A program made the position numbers and the translations under genes. A stretch of 64,000 nt of DNA. Source: Pseudobutyrivibrio sp. OR37 (GTDB taxonomy: Bacteria; Bacillota; Clostridia; Lachnospirales; Lachnospiraceae). Shown here piece by piece: positions 55,257-63,960 of the stretch. The notes beneath the pieces were generated by a model. The model saw only the letters and a program-made list of their open reading frames with translations, was not told the DNA's origin and ran no database searches. The first letter of the stretch is position 1. Each line of letters begins with the position of its first letter. Location: contig NZ_FOQF01000009.1 in assembly GCF_900113655.1 (NCBI RefSeq), forward strand, positions 1 through 64,000, in the 5' to 3' direction.

Positions 55257-55889
55257 ATGGAAAGTTTGTTTTCAAGGGATGAAAAGAAGCAATACCAGTT
55301 AGAACAAATAAATGATTTGGTAGAAAACAATGGCGGATTAATCAAAACAAGCGAGATAGAGGCTCTTGGTGTTGATTACAGAAGAGTCTTAAAGTTTGTG
55401 GAGGAAGGCTATCTTATCAGAGTAAAAAGTGGATATTACACTACGAAATATTATGAGTGCTCTGAAGAAGACTGGATTTTTAAGCTTTTTGGTGAAGATG
55501 GAATCCTTACAATGGAATCTGCGCTATGGGTATATGGCTATCTAAAGGATAGGCCCTATAAATGGAGTATAGCAATCAATAAGAACACTTCAAAATCCCG
55601 TTTCCACATAGATTATCCGATTGTAGAACCATATTACACAGAACCAGAGGTCCTTGAGCTTGGTGAAACAGAAGCAGATTTTGCAGGTGGAAAAATGAAA
55701 ATATACACTAAAGAGCGATTAATCTGTGATGTGTTAAAATATCAGGAAAAAATGGACAGAGAGCTTTTCAAGCAAGGTGTATGGGCATACATTATGGATG
55801 AAAACAAAGACGTAGCAAAGCTGATGGAATATGCCAAGGAACGTAAGGTATTGAAGAAGGTTCAAACGATGGTAGGCGTGTGGCTATGA
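55257..55889 (+). CDS. AbiEi-type antitoxin/transcriptional regulator
   Basis: 210 residues from the ATG at 55257. N-terminal winged helix (INDLVENNGGLIKTSEIEALGVDYRRVLKFVEEGYLIRVKSGYY, about 12-55) followed by the AbiEi C-terminal domain (ALWVYGYL...KMKIYTKERLICDVLKY), as in type IV toxin-antitoxin antitoxins, which also repress their own operon. AGGAG lies in front of the ATG; in-frame GTG/ATG codons 20 bases earlier overlap it. It overlaps the next gene by 4 bases (ATGA), the usual antitoxin-toxin arrangement. Confidence 0.8.
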   Translation: MESLFSRDEKKQYQLEQINDLVENNGGLIKTSEIEALGVDYRRVLKFVEEGYLIRVKSGYYTTKYYECSEEDWIFKLFGEDGILTMESALWVYGYLKDRPYKWSIAINKNTSKSRFHIDYPIVEPYYTEPEVLELGETEADFAGGKMKIYTKERLICDVLKYQEKMDRELFKQGVWAYIMDENKDVAKLMEYAKERKVLKKVQTMVGVWL

Positions 55890-56740
55890 TAAATAGACTT
55901 GGAATAAAGGAAAAAGCAGAAAAACTGAATATTCCATTTAGAAATCTTTTATCTGCAGCTGTTTCAGAAATTATTATTGAATTACTAGCAAACGGAAAGT
56001 ATTGCAACGAACTATATCTTTGCAATTACAATGAATTTTCCAGTGAGATATATAAGGATAGCTGCATAACCAATATTTATTACGAGTACGTTAAGGATTT
56101 AGACGATAAGATGAGCATCCTTTACATGAGAGATATTCTAAAGGAAATCATGACAAAGGCTGCAATGGAAGGCTTTGCTGTAAATGGTTCAGTAGATGAT
56201 TCAGGCATCATTCTAAAAATCACCGTAGATGAAATGTATATACCTCTTCATCTATATTTTAGAAAGCACCATGGAAGCCAGGACCCAGAGAAAATTACAT
56301 TACATTTAATAGCCTATGAAAATAGAAAAGTAGATGTTTTGACAAACCCAAAGGAAGAGGAATTATCAAAGCATTTGCTAGAGATAATAGAAAAGCTGGA
56401 ATTAATTAACGATATGGATCATTATTTGATTGCCTACGAAATCCTATCCGAAAATCCTGTGAATGGACGCAAGGTGAAAGATCGATTGGTAGAGCTTTTA
56501 AATGAAAAAGGTATAGTGATTGATGATACCAGAATGAAGATGCTAGAAGGCTATACCGATTACACATATATGAAAAAGAAGTGGAAGGTGGAGTTACGCC
56601 AAAAAAAGAAGTCTGACCCAAGCTGGCCAGACGTAAATAAATGCATTGTTAATTTTTTGAGCCCAATATGGGAAGCCATGGAAAAGAATATGGTATTTCT
56701 AGGTGATTGGATGCCTCAATTAAAACGATTCCTTGACTAG
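55886..56740 (+). CDS. AbiEii-like partner of the AbiEi gene
   Basis: 284 residues from the ATG at 55886. Operon position behind an AbiEi gene with ATGA overlap and a C-terminal part (LELINDMDHYLIAYEILSEN, WKVELRQKKKSDPSWPDVNKCIVNFL) resemble the AbiEii/AbiGii toxin family. The family's nucleotidyltransferase motifs (GS followed by DxD, and KxxxT/R) are not visible, so the protein may be a diverged or inactive member, or another fold. No membrane helix. This is moderate evidence for family and weak evidence for activity. Confidence 0.5.
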   Translation: MINRLGIKEKAEKLNIPFRNLLSAAVSEIIIELLANGKYCNELYLCNYNEFSSEIYKDSCITNIYYEYVKDLDDKMSILYMRDILKEIMTKAAMEGFAVNGSVDDSGIILKITVDEMYIPLHLYFRKHHGSQDPEKITLHLIAYENRKVDVLTNPKEEELSKHLLEIIEKLELINDMDHYLIAYEILSENPVNGRKVKDRLVELLNEKGIVIDDTRMKMLEGYTDYTYMKKKWKVELRQKKKSDPSWPDVNKCIVNFLSPIWEAMEKNMVFLGDWMPQLKRFLD

Positions 56741-56742
56741 TG

Positions 56743-57360
56743 TTAGCACACAAAATTATGCTTTAAGATTGAGAAAACGGCATAATAATATGAGCGTCTA
56801 TCATTCACTTTATAAAACTGTTGCTCTACAGATATTTTTGAAATACCTTCGATTTCTTTAGTATCCACCAGATTAGTGTGGCATTTATCCTGTAAAAAGT
56901 TGTGTGTAGTATTTTTAAAGAATATGCTTTTAAAAAGGGGGCCTATGCAGCGTTTACTGTAGACTCCGCAAATAGTGTCCAACTGATCTTCTTTGAAATT
57001 AAAGGTAGTAAAATCGTAGTTGGAAGAGTGCTCATATAAAAGCATTGCAGTACGAGGATCTAAAAAAGGAGTATCCACGGACATAATGAAAGCTCTATCT
57101 CCAGTAATCATTGTAAGGCAGGAAAGAATTGCACCAAAAGGGCCAGCTTTTCTTGAAATATCGGGAATCTCAATAGCGTCTAAACCAAGATGAGTAAGGT
57201 CACCCCTTTCATTGACAGAAAGATAAATCTTATCAAAATATGGACTGAATTTGTCGTAGATATATTCAACCATAGTTTTATCCTCAAATGGTAAAAGAGC
57301 TTTTTTAGTTCCCATACGAGAGCTATCTCCGCCGCAAAGGATTACTAGTGTTTTGTTCAT
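56743..57360 (-). CDS. MobA-like NTP transferase
   Basis: 205 residues from the ATG at 57360. The N-terminal nucleotide-binding motif LCGGDSSRMGTKKALLPF (LxGGxSxRMGxxK, about 6-22) and DTPFLDP (about 90-96) are those of MobA/MobA-like nucleotidyltransferases. MobA itself adds GMP to molybdopterin; no other molybdenum gene is nearby, and the C-terminal half is divergent, so the substrate is uncertain. GGAGG precedes the ATG. It converges with the AbiEii-like gene (2-base gap) and is divergent from the decarboxylase gene. Confidence 0.8.
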   Translation of the reverse strand: MNKTLVILCGGDSSRMGTKKALLPFEDKTMVEYIYDKFSPYFDKIYLSVNERGDLTHLGLDAIEIPDISRKAGPFGAILSCLTMITGDRAFIMSVDTPFLDPRTAMLLYEHSSNYDFTTFNFKEDQLDTICGVYSKRCIGPLFKSIFFKNTTHNFLQDKCHTNLVDTKEIEGISKISVEQQFYKVNDRRSYYYAVFSILKHNFVC

Positions 57361-57427
57361 GTGTGCCTCCATATATTTTGAATACATACATTATATTGAT
57401 TTTCAATTAAAAATAAAAGTAAGAAAT

Positions 57428-58792
57428 ATGAGTTTAAAGAAAAGATTAGAAAACTATAAAAAATCAAATATGTATCCCTTTCACATGCCAGGCCATAAAA
57501 GGATGTTAGATGGATGTTATCAGATAGATATGACTGAGGTAGAAGGAGTGGATGATTTGCATGATCCAGAAGATGTAATAGCATTGGATGAGAATCGTCT
57601 TGCTACTCTTTACGGAGTAGATAAAGCCTTCATGCTGGTAGGTGGCTCCACAGTAGGTAACCTTTCAGCAATCTATGCCTGCTTAATGGAAAACGATTAT
57701 GTTTTAATACAAAGAAATTCACATAAAAGCGTCTATAATGGCGCGACCATTAGGCATTTAAAGGTAGGATACATAAACCCAAAGTTGGATGAAAATGGAA
57801 TATATAAAGCTGCAACCTTAGAGGAAATTAAGGAGAGCGTGGCAGCTGCTAAAACAAAACCAAAGGCAATAGTAATCACATCTCCAACCTATGAGGGATA
57901 TTATTGCAATATAGAAAAGATTGCAGAATATTGCAGAAGTGAAAATATAATTTTGATTGTTGATGAAGCACATGGAGCACATTTAGGATTTCATGAGAGT
58001 TTTCCTCATCAGGCAGCTGGCAAGGCAGATGTAGTAATTACAAGTCTGCATAAGACATTACCATGTCTAACACAAACGGCAGCACTGTTGATATCTACAA
58101 ATAGAGTGGATATCACAGGCTTTAGAGAGGCGCTAGATATATTTGAAACAAGCTCTCCAAGCTATGTGCTGATGAATTCCATTAGTCAGTGCATAGATGT
58201 AATGGAGGATAACAGGGATTACTATGATAAATATGTGGATAACCTAAATGATTTCTATAAGATCCGTGGAAAATTGAAACACTTAGAAGTTATTAGTGAA
58301 GAAGCTGATAAAAAGGATATTGGAAAGCTTGTAATATCCACAAAACACACAAAACTATCTGGGGTTGAGCTGGCCAAAATCTTAAGAGAAAAATACGAAA
58401 TCGAAACAGAATTATCAAGCTTTTCCTACGTGTTGGCAATGACTAGCTTTATGGATACAAAAGAGGGATTTGAACGATTAAAGGAAGCTTTACTGGAAAT
58501 AGATAAAGCTATCACAGTTGGCGAAATAAAGGTGCCTATATTAAATGCTGTAACTCCAAATAAAAAGATGGAGCTATGGGAGGCAAAAACATCAGCCGTT
58601 ATTGAAATACCTTTGGAAGAGGCTCTTGGTAGAATAAGTAGTACTATGGTATGTCTATATCCACCAGGCGCTCCTGTGATAGTGCCAGGTGAAGAAATAT
58701 CAAATCAATCTATAGAAATAATCAACAACGCATTGAAAACAGGAATACACGTGACAGGATTGAATAAAGGAAGAATCTGCGTTGTCAATTAG
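57428..58792 (+). CDS. Orn/Lys/Arg decarboxylase family protein (YaaO-like)
   Basis: 454 residues from the ATG at 57428. PLP fold type I: HMPGHKRM near the start, MLVGGSTVGNLSAI, DEAHGAHLGFH and the Schiff-base lysine in SLHKTLPCLTQTA (about residue 210). It is the short form (no N-terminal wing domain), like B. subtilis YaaO, which sits at the same place in the yaaO-tmk-yaaR-holB block. It probably makes a diamine or agmatine; the substrate cannot be fixed by sequence. The ribosome site is weak (AAGTAAG). Confidence 0.87.
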   Translation: MSLKKRLENYKKSNMYPFHMPGHKRMLDGCYQIDMTEVEGVDDLHDPEDVIALDENRLATLYGVDKAFMLVGGSTVGNLSAIYACLMENDYVLIQRNSHKSVYNGATIRHLKVGYINPKLDENGIYKAATLEEIKESVAAAKTKPKAIVITSPTYEGYYCNIEKIAEYCRSENIILIVDEAHGAHLGFHESFPHQAAGKADVVITSLHKTLPCLTQTAALLISTNRVDITGFREALDIFETSSPSYVLMNSISQCIDVMEDNRDYYDKYVDNLNDFYKIRGKLKHLEVISEEADKKDIGKLVISTKHTKLSGVELAKILREKYEIETELSSFSYVLAMTSFMDTKEGFERLKEALLEIDKAITVGEIKVPILNAVTPNKKMELWEAKTSAVIEIPLEEALGRISSTMVCLYPPGAPVIVPGEEISNQSIEIINNALKTGIHVTGLNKGRICVVN

Positions 58793-58838
58793 CACTGCGT
58801 GAATTATACTTGAATTAGTAAATTATAAAGAGGACGAT

Positions 58839-59432
58839 ATGGGAAGTATTTATTGCATAATGGGCAAAAGCTCATCAGGTAAGGACACAATATTTAAGCT
58901 TTTGCTTGGAAGGGACGATTTACAATTAAAGCGAATCGTTTCTTATACAACAAGGCCAATCAGAGATAATGAAAAGCCTGGTGAAGAATATAATTACGTT
59001 TCAATCGAAAAAAAGGATAGCCTCATAGAAGAGGGAAAAGTGATTGAAATCAGAAAATACGATACAGTACATGGACCATGGTTCTATTTCACTGTAGATG
59101 ATGGAAAAATCGATTTACAAAACAATGATTATCTTCTTATCGGGACAGTTGAAAGCTTCGTAAAAATTAGGGATTACTACGGTGAGGACGTTGTTTTGCC
59201 GATATATATAGAAGTAGATGATGGCTTAAGACTTTCACGAGCATTAGAGCGAGAAAGGCAGCAATCAAGTCCAAAATACGAGGAGATGTGTAGGCGATTT
59301 TTAGCTGACCAGCAGGATTTTTCAGAGGAAAAGCTGAAGGCAGCAAGGGTGTCAAATCGTTTCAACAATGATGATGACAGCATAAAGACTAGTGAAAAAA
59401 TCGCTGAGTTTATAAAAAAGAGAAGGGGTTAG
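58839..59432 (+). CDS. Guanylate kinase-like protein
   Basis: 197 residues. P-loop GKSSSGKDT (about 9-17), GMP-binding region [21 protein letters not shown] (about 37-57, close to TRPxRxGExxGxxYxFV) and a lid helix [11 protein letters not shown]. The usual Gly-Thr in NYYGT is replaced by [10 protein letters not shown], so it is a divergent member. In Bacillus this operon position is held by tmk (thymidylate kinase), which it is not. AGAGGACG precedes the ATG; the gene ends 1 base before yaaR. Confidence 0.78.
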   Translation: MGSIYCIMGKSSSGKDTIFKLLLGRDDLQLKRIVSYTTRPIRDNEKPGEEYNYVSIEKKDSLIEEGKVIEIRKYDTVHGPWFYFTVDDGKIDLQNNDYLLIGTVESFVKIRDYYGEDVVLPIYIEVDDGLRLSRALERERQQSSPKYEEMCRRFLADQQDFSEEKLKAARVSNRFNNDDDSIKTSEKIAEFIKKRRG

Positions 59433-59433
59433 C

Positions 59434-59874
59434 ATGGATATACGAGTAAGTGATGTAAGTCAGGTTCAACCAACAGAAGGTGCAAAGCAAACTGCTCCTG
59501 TGGATGATACTTTTAAATTTACACTTGCAGCGGCAGTAAATGATGCAGATTTGCAGGAAAAGCTTACCAATCTATTGAATGATATAACAACCCAGGGAAA
59601 GCTTCTGTCTGAGCATATGGATATCAGAGATATGAAGCGTTACAGAGGACTGGTAAAGGATTTCCTAAATGAAGTAGTAAATCGTAGCCATAAGTTTTCC
59701 AGAGAAAACTTCCTCGACAGACGTGGTCGTCACAGAGTTTATGGCATGATAAAGCTTGTGGATGAGCAAATGGATGAGCTAGCCTCAGCTTTAGTGCAGG
59801 ATGAGAAAGACCATTTAGATATTTTAAACAAGGTAGATGAAATCAGAGGATTACTATTAGATATCATCACCTAG
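59434..59874 (+). CDS. YaaR family protein (DUF327)
   Basis: 146 residues, helical. The core [53 protein letters not shown] and NREN... [19 protein letters not shown] are characteristic of YaaR, a conserved Firmicutes protein always close to holB and of unknown role. It lies 1 base after the kinase-like gene and 19 bases before holB, in the expected order. Confidence 0.88.
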   Translation: MDIRVSDVSQVQPTEGAKQTAPVDDTFKFTLAAAVNDADLQEKLTNLLNDITTQGKLLSEHMDIRDMKRYRGLVKDFLNEVVNRSHKFSRENFLDRRGRHRVYGMIKLVDEQMDELASALVQDEKDHLDILNKVDEIRGLLLDIIT

Positions 59875-59893
59875 ATTAGGAGAATTTTGTTAG

Positions 59894-60928
59894 ATGAGCT
59901 TTGCAGAAATTATAGGGCAGGAGGATGCTAAGAACCTCCTGAAGAATGCAGTAAAATCAGGAAATCATAGTCATGCCTATATTTTCAGCGGAGAAAAGGG
60001 CTCTGGCAAAATGATGCTAGCAGAGGCGTTCGCAACCATGCTTCAGTGTGAAAATCCAGCTGATGATGCGTGTCTGCAGTGCCATTCTTGTAAGCAATCT
60101 ATTTCCAGAAACAACCCAGATATAATCTATGTTAGAAGAGAAGAGGGAAAGGCCAACATCAGCGTAGATGTAGTGCGTGAAAGAATCGTAAATGATGTGG
60201 ACATTAAGCCCTATAGCAATAAATATAAAATCTATATTGTCGATGAAGCAGAACGAATGAATCAGCAGGCCCAGAATGCTATCTTGAAGACAATTGAGGA
60301 GCCACCGGAATATGCGATAATCATTCTGCTTACTGCAAATCATAATGCGTTCTTGCAAACAATTCTTTCAAGATGCGTTCTTATTCAGATGAAATCCGTG
60401 GATACTGACAGCATAAAAAGTATTCTAAAAAACAGATATGAAACTGTGGATTACCAGGCTAATATGGTAGCATCTTTTGCACAAGGCAATGTGGGAAAAG
60501 CCATAGCTCTTGCTACAGATTCAAGCTTTAACGATGTGAAAAATCGTGCAGTAGCCTTGTGTAAGAAGGCAGGAAGAATGGAAGAGGCCCAAATTGCCGA
60601 TGAGGTAAAAGCCATAAAGGAAGAAAATGAGTCTGATAAAAAGAATGATAATCCTGAAAAATTTGAAGGATTTATGGACCAAATGCTAGATTTAATCACC
60701 CTTTGGTTTAAAGATGTGCTATTATATAAAGCGACATTGAATGATAATCTTATGCTTTTTAAAGAGGATTCGTTTGATATACATGAGCAAGCAAATAACT
60801 GCTCTTACCACGGCTTAAATGAGATAATAGAAGCAATATCAGAAACTAGAGCCAGACTAAATGCTAATGTCAATTTCGAATTGACTATTATGCTTCTTAT
60901 AAATGCAATTAAGGAGAACACTAAATGA
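59894..60928 (+). CDS. holB: DNA polymerase III delta' subunit
   Basis: 344 residues. The N-terminal AAA+ domain starts FAEIIGQEDAKNLLKNAV; Walker A is degenerate-looking GEKGSGKMM (about 33-41), a four-Cys zinc finger CENPADDACLQCHSC (about 51-66) follows, and Walker B reads KIYIVDEAERM. The loader sequence KTIEEPP and SRC (ILSRCVLI) are present. As part of the clamp loader it helps to place the DnaN clamp. It overlaps ricT by 4 bases (ATGA). Confidence 0.93.
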   Translation: MSFAEIIGQEDAKNLLKNAVKSGNHSHAYIFSGEKGSGKMMLAEAFATMLQCENPADDACLQCHSCKQSISRNNPDIIYVRREEGKANISVDVVRERIVNDVDIKPYSNKYKIYIVDEAERMNQQAQNAILKTIEEPPEYAIIILLTANHNAFLQTILSRCVLIQMKSVDTDSIKSILKNRYETVDYQANMVASFAQGNVGKAIALATDSSFNDVKNRAVALCKKAGRMEEAQIADEVKAIKEENESDKKNDNPEKFEGFMDQMLDLITLWFKDVLLYKATLNDNLMLFKEDSFDIHEQANNCSYHGLNEIIEAISETRARLNANVNFELTIMLLINAIKENTK

Positions 60929-61803
60929 TAAAGGTTATTGGAGTACGCTTCAGAGGGGGCGGAAAAGTATATTATTTTGATCCAAACGAAGTTGAATTCA
61001 AACGTGACGATCAGGTTATAGTTGAAACAGTTCGCGGTGTTGAAATCGGAACAGTTTTACTTGTTGATAAGGAAATCTCAGATGATGAGGTTCCAGGTCC
61101 AATCAAGAAAATCATCCGTAAGGCTACAGAGGATGACATTAAGAAGGCCGAGAAAAATATCGAAAAAGAAAAAGAGGCCATGAAGATTTGCGAGGAAAAA
61201 ATCGCAAAGAGAGAGCTAGAAATGAAGCTTGTTGGGGCAGAATACACATTTGATAACAATAAGCTTATATTTTATTTTACAGCTGATGGAAGAATCGATT
61301 TTAGAGAGCTAGTTAAGGACCTTGCAGCTGTATTCCACACACGTATCGAGCTTCGTCAGATTGGCGTTAGAGACGAGACAAAGCTCATGGGTGGTATTGG
61401 AATCTGTGGAAGAGAGCTTTGCTGTAAGAGTTGGCTTGGAGATTTCGTTCCAGTATCAATTAAGATGGCTAAGGAGCAAAATCTTTCACTTAACCCAACC
61501 AAAATATCAGGTCTTTGTGGCAGACTTATGTGCTGCCTTAAGAATGAGCAGGAGACTTATGAATACCTTAACAGTCGCTTGCCTGGAATAAACGATACAG
61601 TAATTACACCTGAAGGAATCAAGGGAATAGTACAGTCTGTAAATGTACTTCGTCAGACTGTGCGCGTGCTTTTTGAGGATGGAGACTTAAAGGAAGTTAA
61701 GGATTATCCTACTACAGAGCTTAAGTTCAAGCCTAGAAAGCGTAAGGTACAGGTGTCTAAGGAAGAGGCTAAAGAGCTTGCTGACTTGGAGGATAGAGAT
61801 TAA
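60925..61803 (+). CDS. ricT: Regulatory iron-sulfur complex subunit RicT (YaaT, PSP1 domain)
   Basis: 292 residues. A PSP1 C-terminal domain with the cysteine pairs GICGRELCCKSW (about 153-164) and GLCGRLMCCLKNE (about 192-204), which bind [4Fe-4S] clusters in the RicA-RicF-RicT complex and act on RNase Y-dependent mRNA maturation. In Bacillus it lies in the same yaaR-holB-yaaT order. Overlaps holB by 4 bases and the following methyltransferase by 1 base. Confidence 0.94.
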   Translation: MIKVIGVRFRGGGKVYYFDPNEVEFKRDDQVIVETVRGVEIGTVLLVDKEISDDEVPGPIKKIIRKATEDDIKKAEKNIEKEKEAMKICEEKIAKRELEMKLVGAEYTFDNNKLIFYFTADGRIDFRELVKDLAAVFHTRIELRQIGVRDETKLMGGIGICGRELCCKSWLGDFVPVSIKMAKEQNLSLNPTKISGLCGRLMCCLKNEQETYEYLNSRLPGINDTVITPEGIKGIVQSVNVLRQTVRVLFEDGDLKEVKDYPTTELKFKPRKRKVQVSKEEAKELADLEDRD

Positions 61804-62543
61804 TGGATAGTCGGATACACGCAGATGAGCGTCTAGATGACTTGCAAATAAAAGGATATAAAATTATACAGCATCCTGACAAATTCTGTTTTGGCATGGA
61901 TGCTGTCTTGCTATCAGGATTTGCTTCAGTAAATGAAGGTGAGAAGGCTTTAGATTTAGGCACTGGAACAGGAATACTGCCAATATTACTTGAGGCAAAA
62001 AATTCAGGTGAGCACTATACTGGATTGGAAATTCAGCCTGAAAGCGCTGAAATGGCAAGACGTTCAGTTTTGTATAACGATTTGCAGGACAGAATTGATA
62101 TAATAGAAGGTGATATTAAAGAGGCCAGTAAGATATTTGGAAAGGCTTCAATGGATGTGGTTACAAGCAATCCTCCATACATGACAAATCACCACGGGCT
62201 TAAAAACCCAAATGATGCAAAGGCGATAGCGAGACATGAACTGCTATGTTCATTAGATGATGTAGTCAGAGAGTCGTCAGCTGTGTTGAAGCCTAGAGGA
62301 AGAGCTTATTTTGTGCATAGACCATCAAGATTGGTAGAGATATTCGAAGCTATGCGAAAGTATAAGCTTGAGCCAAAGAGAATGAGGCTTGTATATCCAT
62401 ACGTGGATAAAGAGCCAAACATGGTGCTTGTGGAAGGCGTTAGAGGTGGCGGACCACAGCTAACAGTTGAAGCGCCACTTATTGTGTACGATGCACCAGG
62501 CAAGTACACTGAGGAAATATTAGAAATATATGGAATGAAATAA
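61803..62543 (+). CDS. tRNA1(Val) (adenine37-N6)-methyltransferase family protein (YabB/TrmN6)
   Basis: 246 residues. SAM motif ALDLGTGTGILPILL (about 46-60) and the NPPY motif SNPPYMT (about 120-126) of N6-adenine methyltransferases, preceded by HPDKFCFGMDAVLLSGFA, a TrmN6/YfiC hallmark. Expected to methylate A37 of tRNA-Val. The start codon shares its A with the ricT stop. Same order as yaaT-(yabA)-yabB in Bacillus; yabA is missing here. Confidence 0.92.
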   Translation: MDSRIHADERLDDLQIKGYKIIQHPDKFCFGMDAVLLSGFASVNEGEKALDLGTGTGILPILLEAKNSGEHYTGLEIQPESAEMARRSVLYNDLQDRIDIIEGDIKEASKIFGKASMDVVTSNPPYMTNHHGLKNPNDAKAIARHELLCSLDDVVRESSAVLKPRGRAYFVHRPSRLVEIFEAMRKYKLEPKRMRLVYPYVDKEPNMVLVEGVRGGGPQLTVEAPLIVYDAPGKYTEEILEIYGMK

Positions 62544-62544
62544 G

Positions 62545-62594
62545 AAGCCTTCCCCTTGAGGGGAAGGGGGACCGCGAGAGCGGTGGATGAGGTG
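62545..62594 (+). repeat. REP/MITE-like palindromic element before rsmI
   Basis: Two stem-loops: an 8-bp stem (CCTTCCCC 62548-62555 with GGGGAAGG 62560-62567) and a 5-bp stem with a GAGA tetraloop (ACCGC/GCGGT, 62571-62584), then GGATGAGGTG. GC content is high compared with the flanks. A similar CTTCCCC...GGGGAAGG...GGATGAGGTG pattern is widely dispersed in Clostridia genomes, so it is probably a mobile repeat. Its end overlaps the rsmI ribosome site. Confidence 0.6.
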
Positions 62595-62597
62595 TAA

Positions 62598-63440
62598 ATG
62601 AGTGGAATATTATATTTAGTTGCAACTCCAATCGGAAACCTTGAGGATATGACCTTTCGTGCAGTACGAATCCTTAAAGAGGTTGATTTGATTGCGGCAG
62701 AAGATACTAGAAATTCAATAAAGCTATTAAATCATTTTGAGATAGATACACCAATGACCAGCTATCATGAATTCAATAAGGTAGATAAAGCAATCACTCT
62801 TATTGAAAAGCTTAAAGAGGGACAAAACATTGCGGTCATTACGGATGCCGGAACACCAGGCATATCTGACCCAGGCGAAGAGTTGGTAAAGATGTGCTAC
62901 GAGGAAGGAATTGAGGTCACATCGGTTCCTGGCCCAGCTGCATGTATCACTGCGGTAACAATGTCGGGACAGGCCTGCAGACGCTTTGCATTTGAGGCAT
63001 TTTTACCAAAAGACAAAAAAGAGCGTCGAAGAGTCTTAGAAGAGACAAAAAATGAAACTAGAACAATTATCATTTATGAGGCACCACATCATTTGATTGG
63101 TACCCTAAAGGAGCTTAGAGATGTACTTGGTGAGGATAGAGGAATCACCCTTTGTAGAGAGCTCACCAAAAAGCATGAGGAAAAAGAAAAGACTACAATC
63201 GGCGGAGCACTTAAGTCTTACGAAACTAAAGAGCCAAGAGGCGAATATGTGCTTGTTATTGCTGGCAAATCAAAGGCCGAGGTAATAGAAGAAGCCAGAG
63301 CAGCTTTTGATGAAATGTCCATAGAGGAACACATGCAGATGTACTTAGACCAGGGCATGGATAAAAAAGAAGCTATGAAGGCAGTTGCAAAGGATAGGGG
63401 AGTTAGCAAGCGTGATATTTATAACGCGCTTTTAGATTAA
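62598..63440 (+). CDS. rsmI: 16S rRNA (cytidine1402-2'-O)-methyltransferase
   Basis: 280 residues, tetrapyrrole-methylase fold. LYLVATPIGNLEDMTFRAVRIL at the start, AEDTRNSIKLLNHF, ITDAGTPGISDPGEELV and VPGPAACITAVTMSG are family motifs. It 2'-O-methylates C1402 in 16S rRNA. The ribosome site GAGGTG is supplied by the palindromic repeat in front of it. Counterpart of yabC in the yaaT-yabB-yabC series. Confidence 0.95.
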   Translation: MSGILYLVATPIGNLEDMTFRAVRILKEVDLIAAEDTRNSIKLLNHFEIDTPMTSYHEFNKVDKAITLIEKLKEGQNIAVITDAGTPGISDPGEELVKMCYEEGIEVTSVPGPAACITAVTMSGQACRRFAFEAFLPKDKKERRRVLEETKNETRTIIIYEAPHHLIGTLKELRDVLGEDRGITLCRELTKKHEEKEKTTIGGALKSYETKEPRGEYVLVIAGKSKAEVIEEARAAFDEMSIEEHMQMYLDQGMDKKEAMKAVAKDRGVSKRDIYNALLD

Positions 63441-63450
63441 AGGAGAAAAA

Positions 63451-63909
63451 ATGTATTTTATTACAGATTTGTTTACTAACAAGATTTTTCTTGCACCAGC
63501 ATCGGCTTGGTTCTTAGCACAGATATTAAAAGTGGTTATTGATACTGTAAAATCAGGCTTTTGCAAGGAGCGTTTAATCGGTGGCGGCGGAATGCCAAGC
63601 TCACATGCTGCTACAGTTACAGGCCTTGTTGTTATAACAGCAATTTTGTATGGTGGTGCATCCTTTGAATTTACAATGGCTCTGTTTTTTGCTTTTATTG
63701 TTATATATGATGCGCGAGGCGTTCGCTACGAGACTCAGCGCCAGGGTAAGGCCTTGAACAATCTTAATGATGAACGTCAGGAAGAGGGCAAGCAGCCTCT
63801 TGATATTATCAAATTCAAGGAGAAGCTTGGTCACACAATTCCAGAGCTTGTTGCAGGAATGGTGCTTGGAATAGTATGTGCTGTTGTTGTGTATCATTTA
63901 CCATTCTAG
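63451..63909 (+). CDS. Divergent PAP2 family protein
   Basis: 152 residues, three or four membrane helices. LIGGGGMPSSHAATVTGLVV (the PSSH motif) and the C-terminal KEKLGHTIPELVAGMVLGIVCAVVV (GHT.xE) are the pattern of the divergent PAP2 family (DUF212), different from the classical PAP2 at 27.4 kb. Catalytic activity is unproven in the family. The ribosome site AAAGGAG precedes the ATG, 10 bases after rsmI. Confidence 0.88.
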   Translation: MYFITDLFTNKIFLAPASAWFLAQILKVVIDTVKSGFCKERLIGGGGMPSSHAATVTGLVVITAILYGGASFEFTMALFFAFIVIYDARGVRYETQRQGKALNNLNDERQEEGKQPLDIIKFKEKLGHTIPELVAGMVLGIVCAVVVYHLPF

Positions 63910-63960
63910 TAGTGGTTATAGATAAATGATTTGCTTAAGCGAAGGAAAGGGGGAAAAGTA

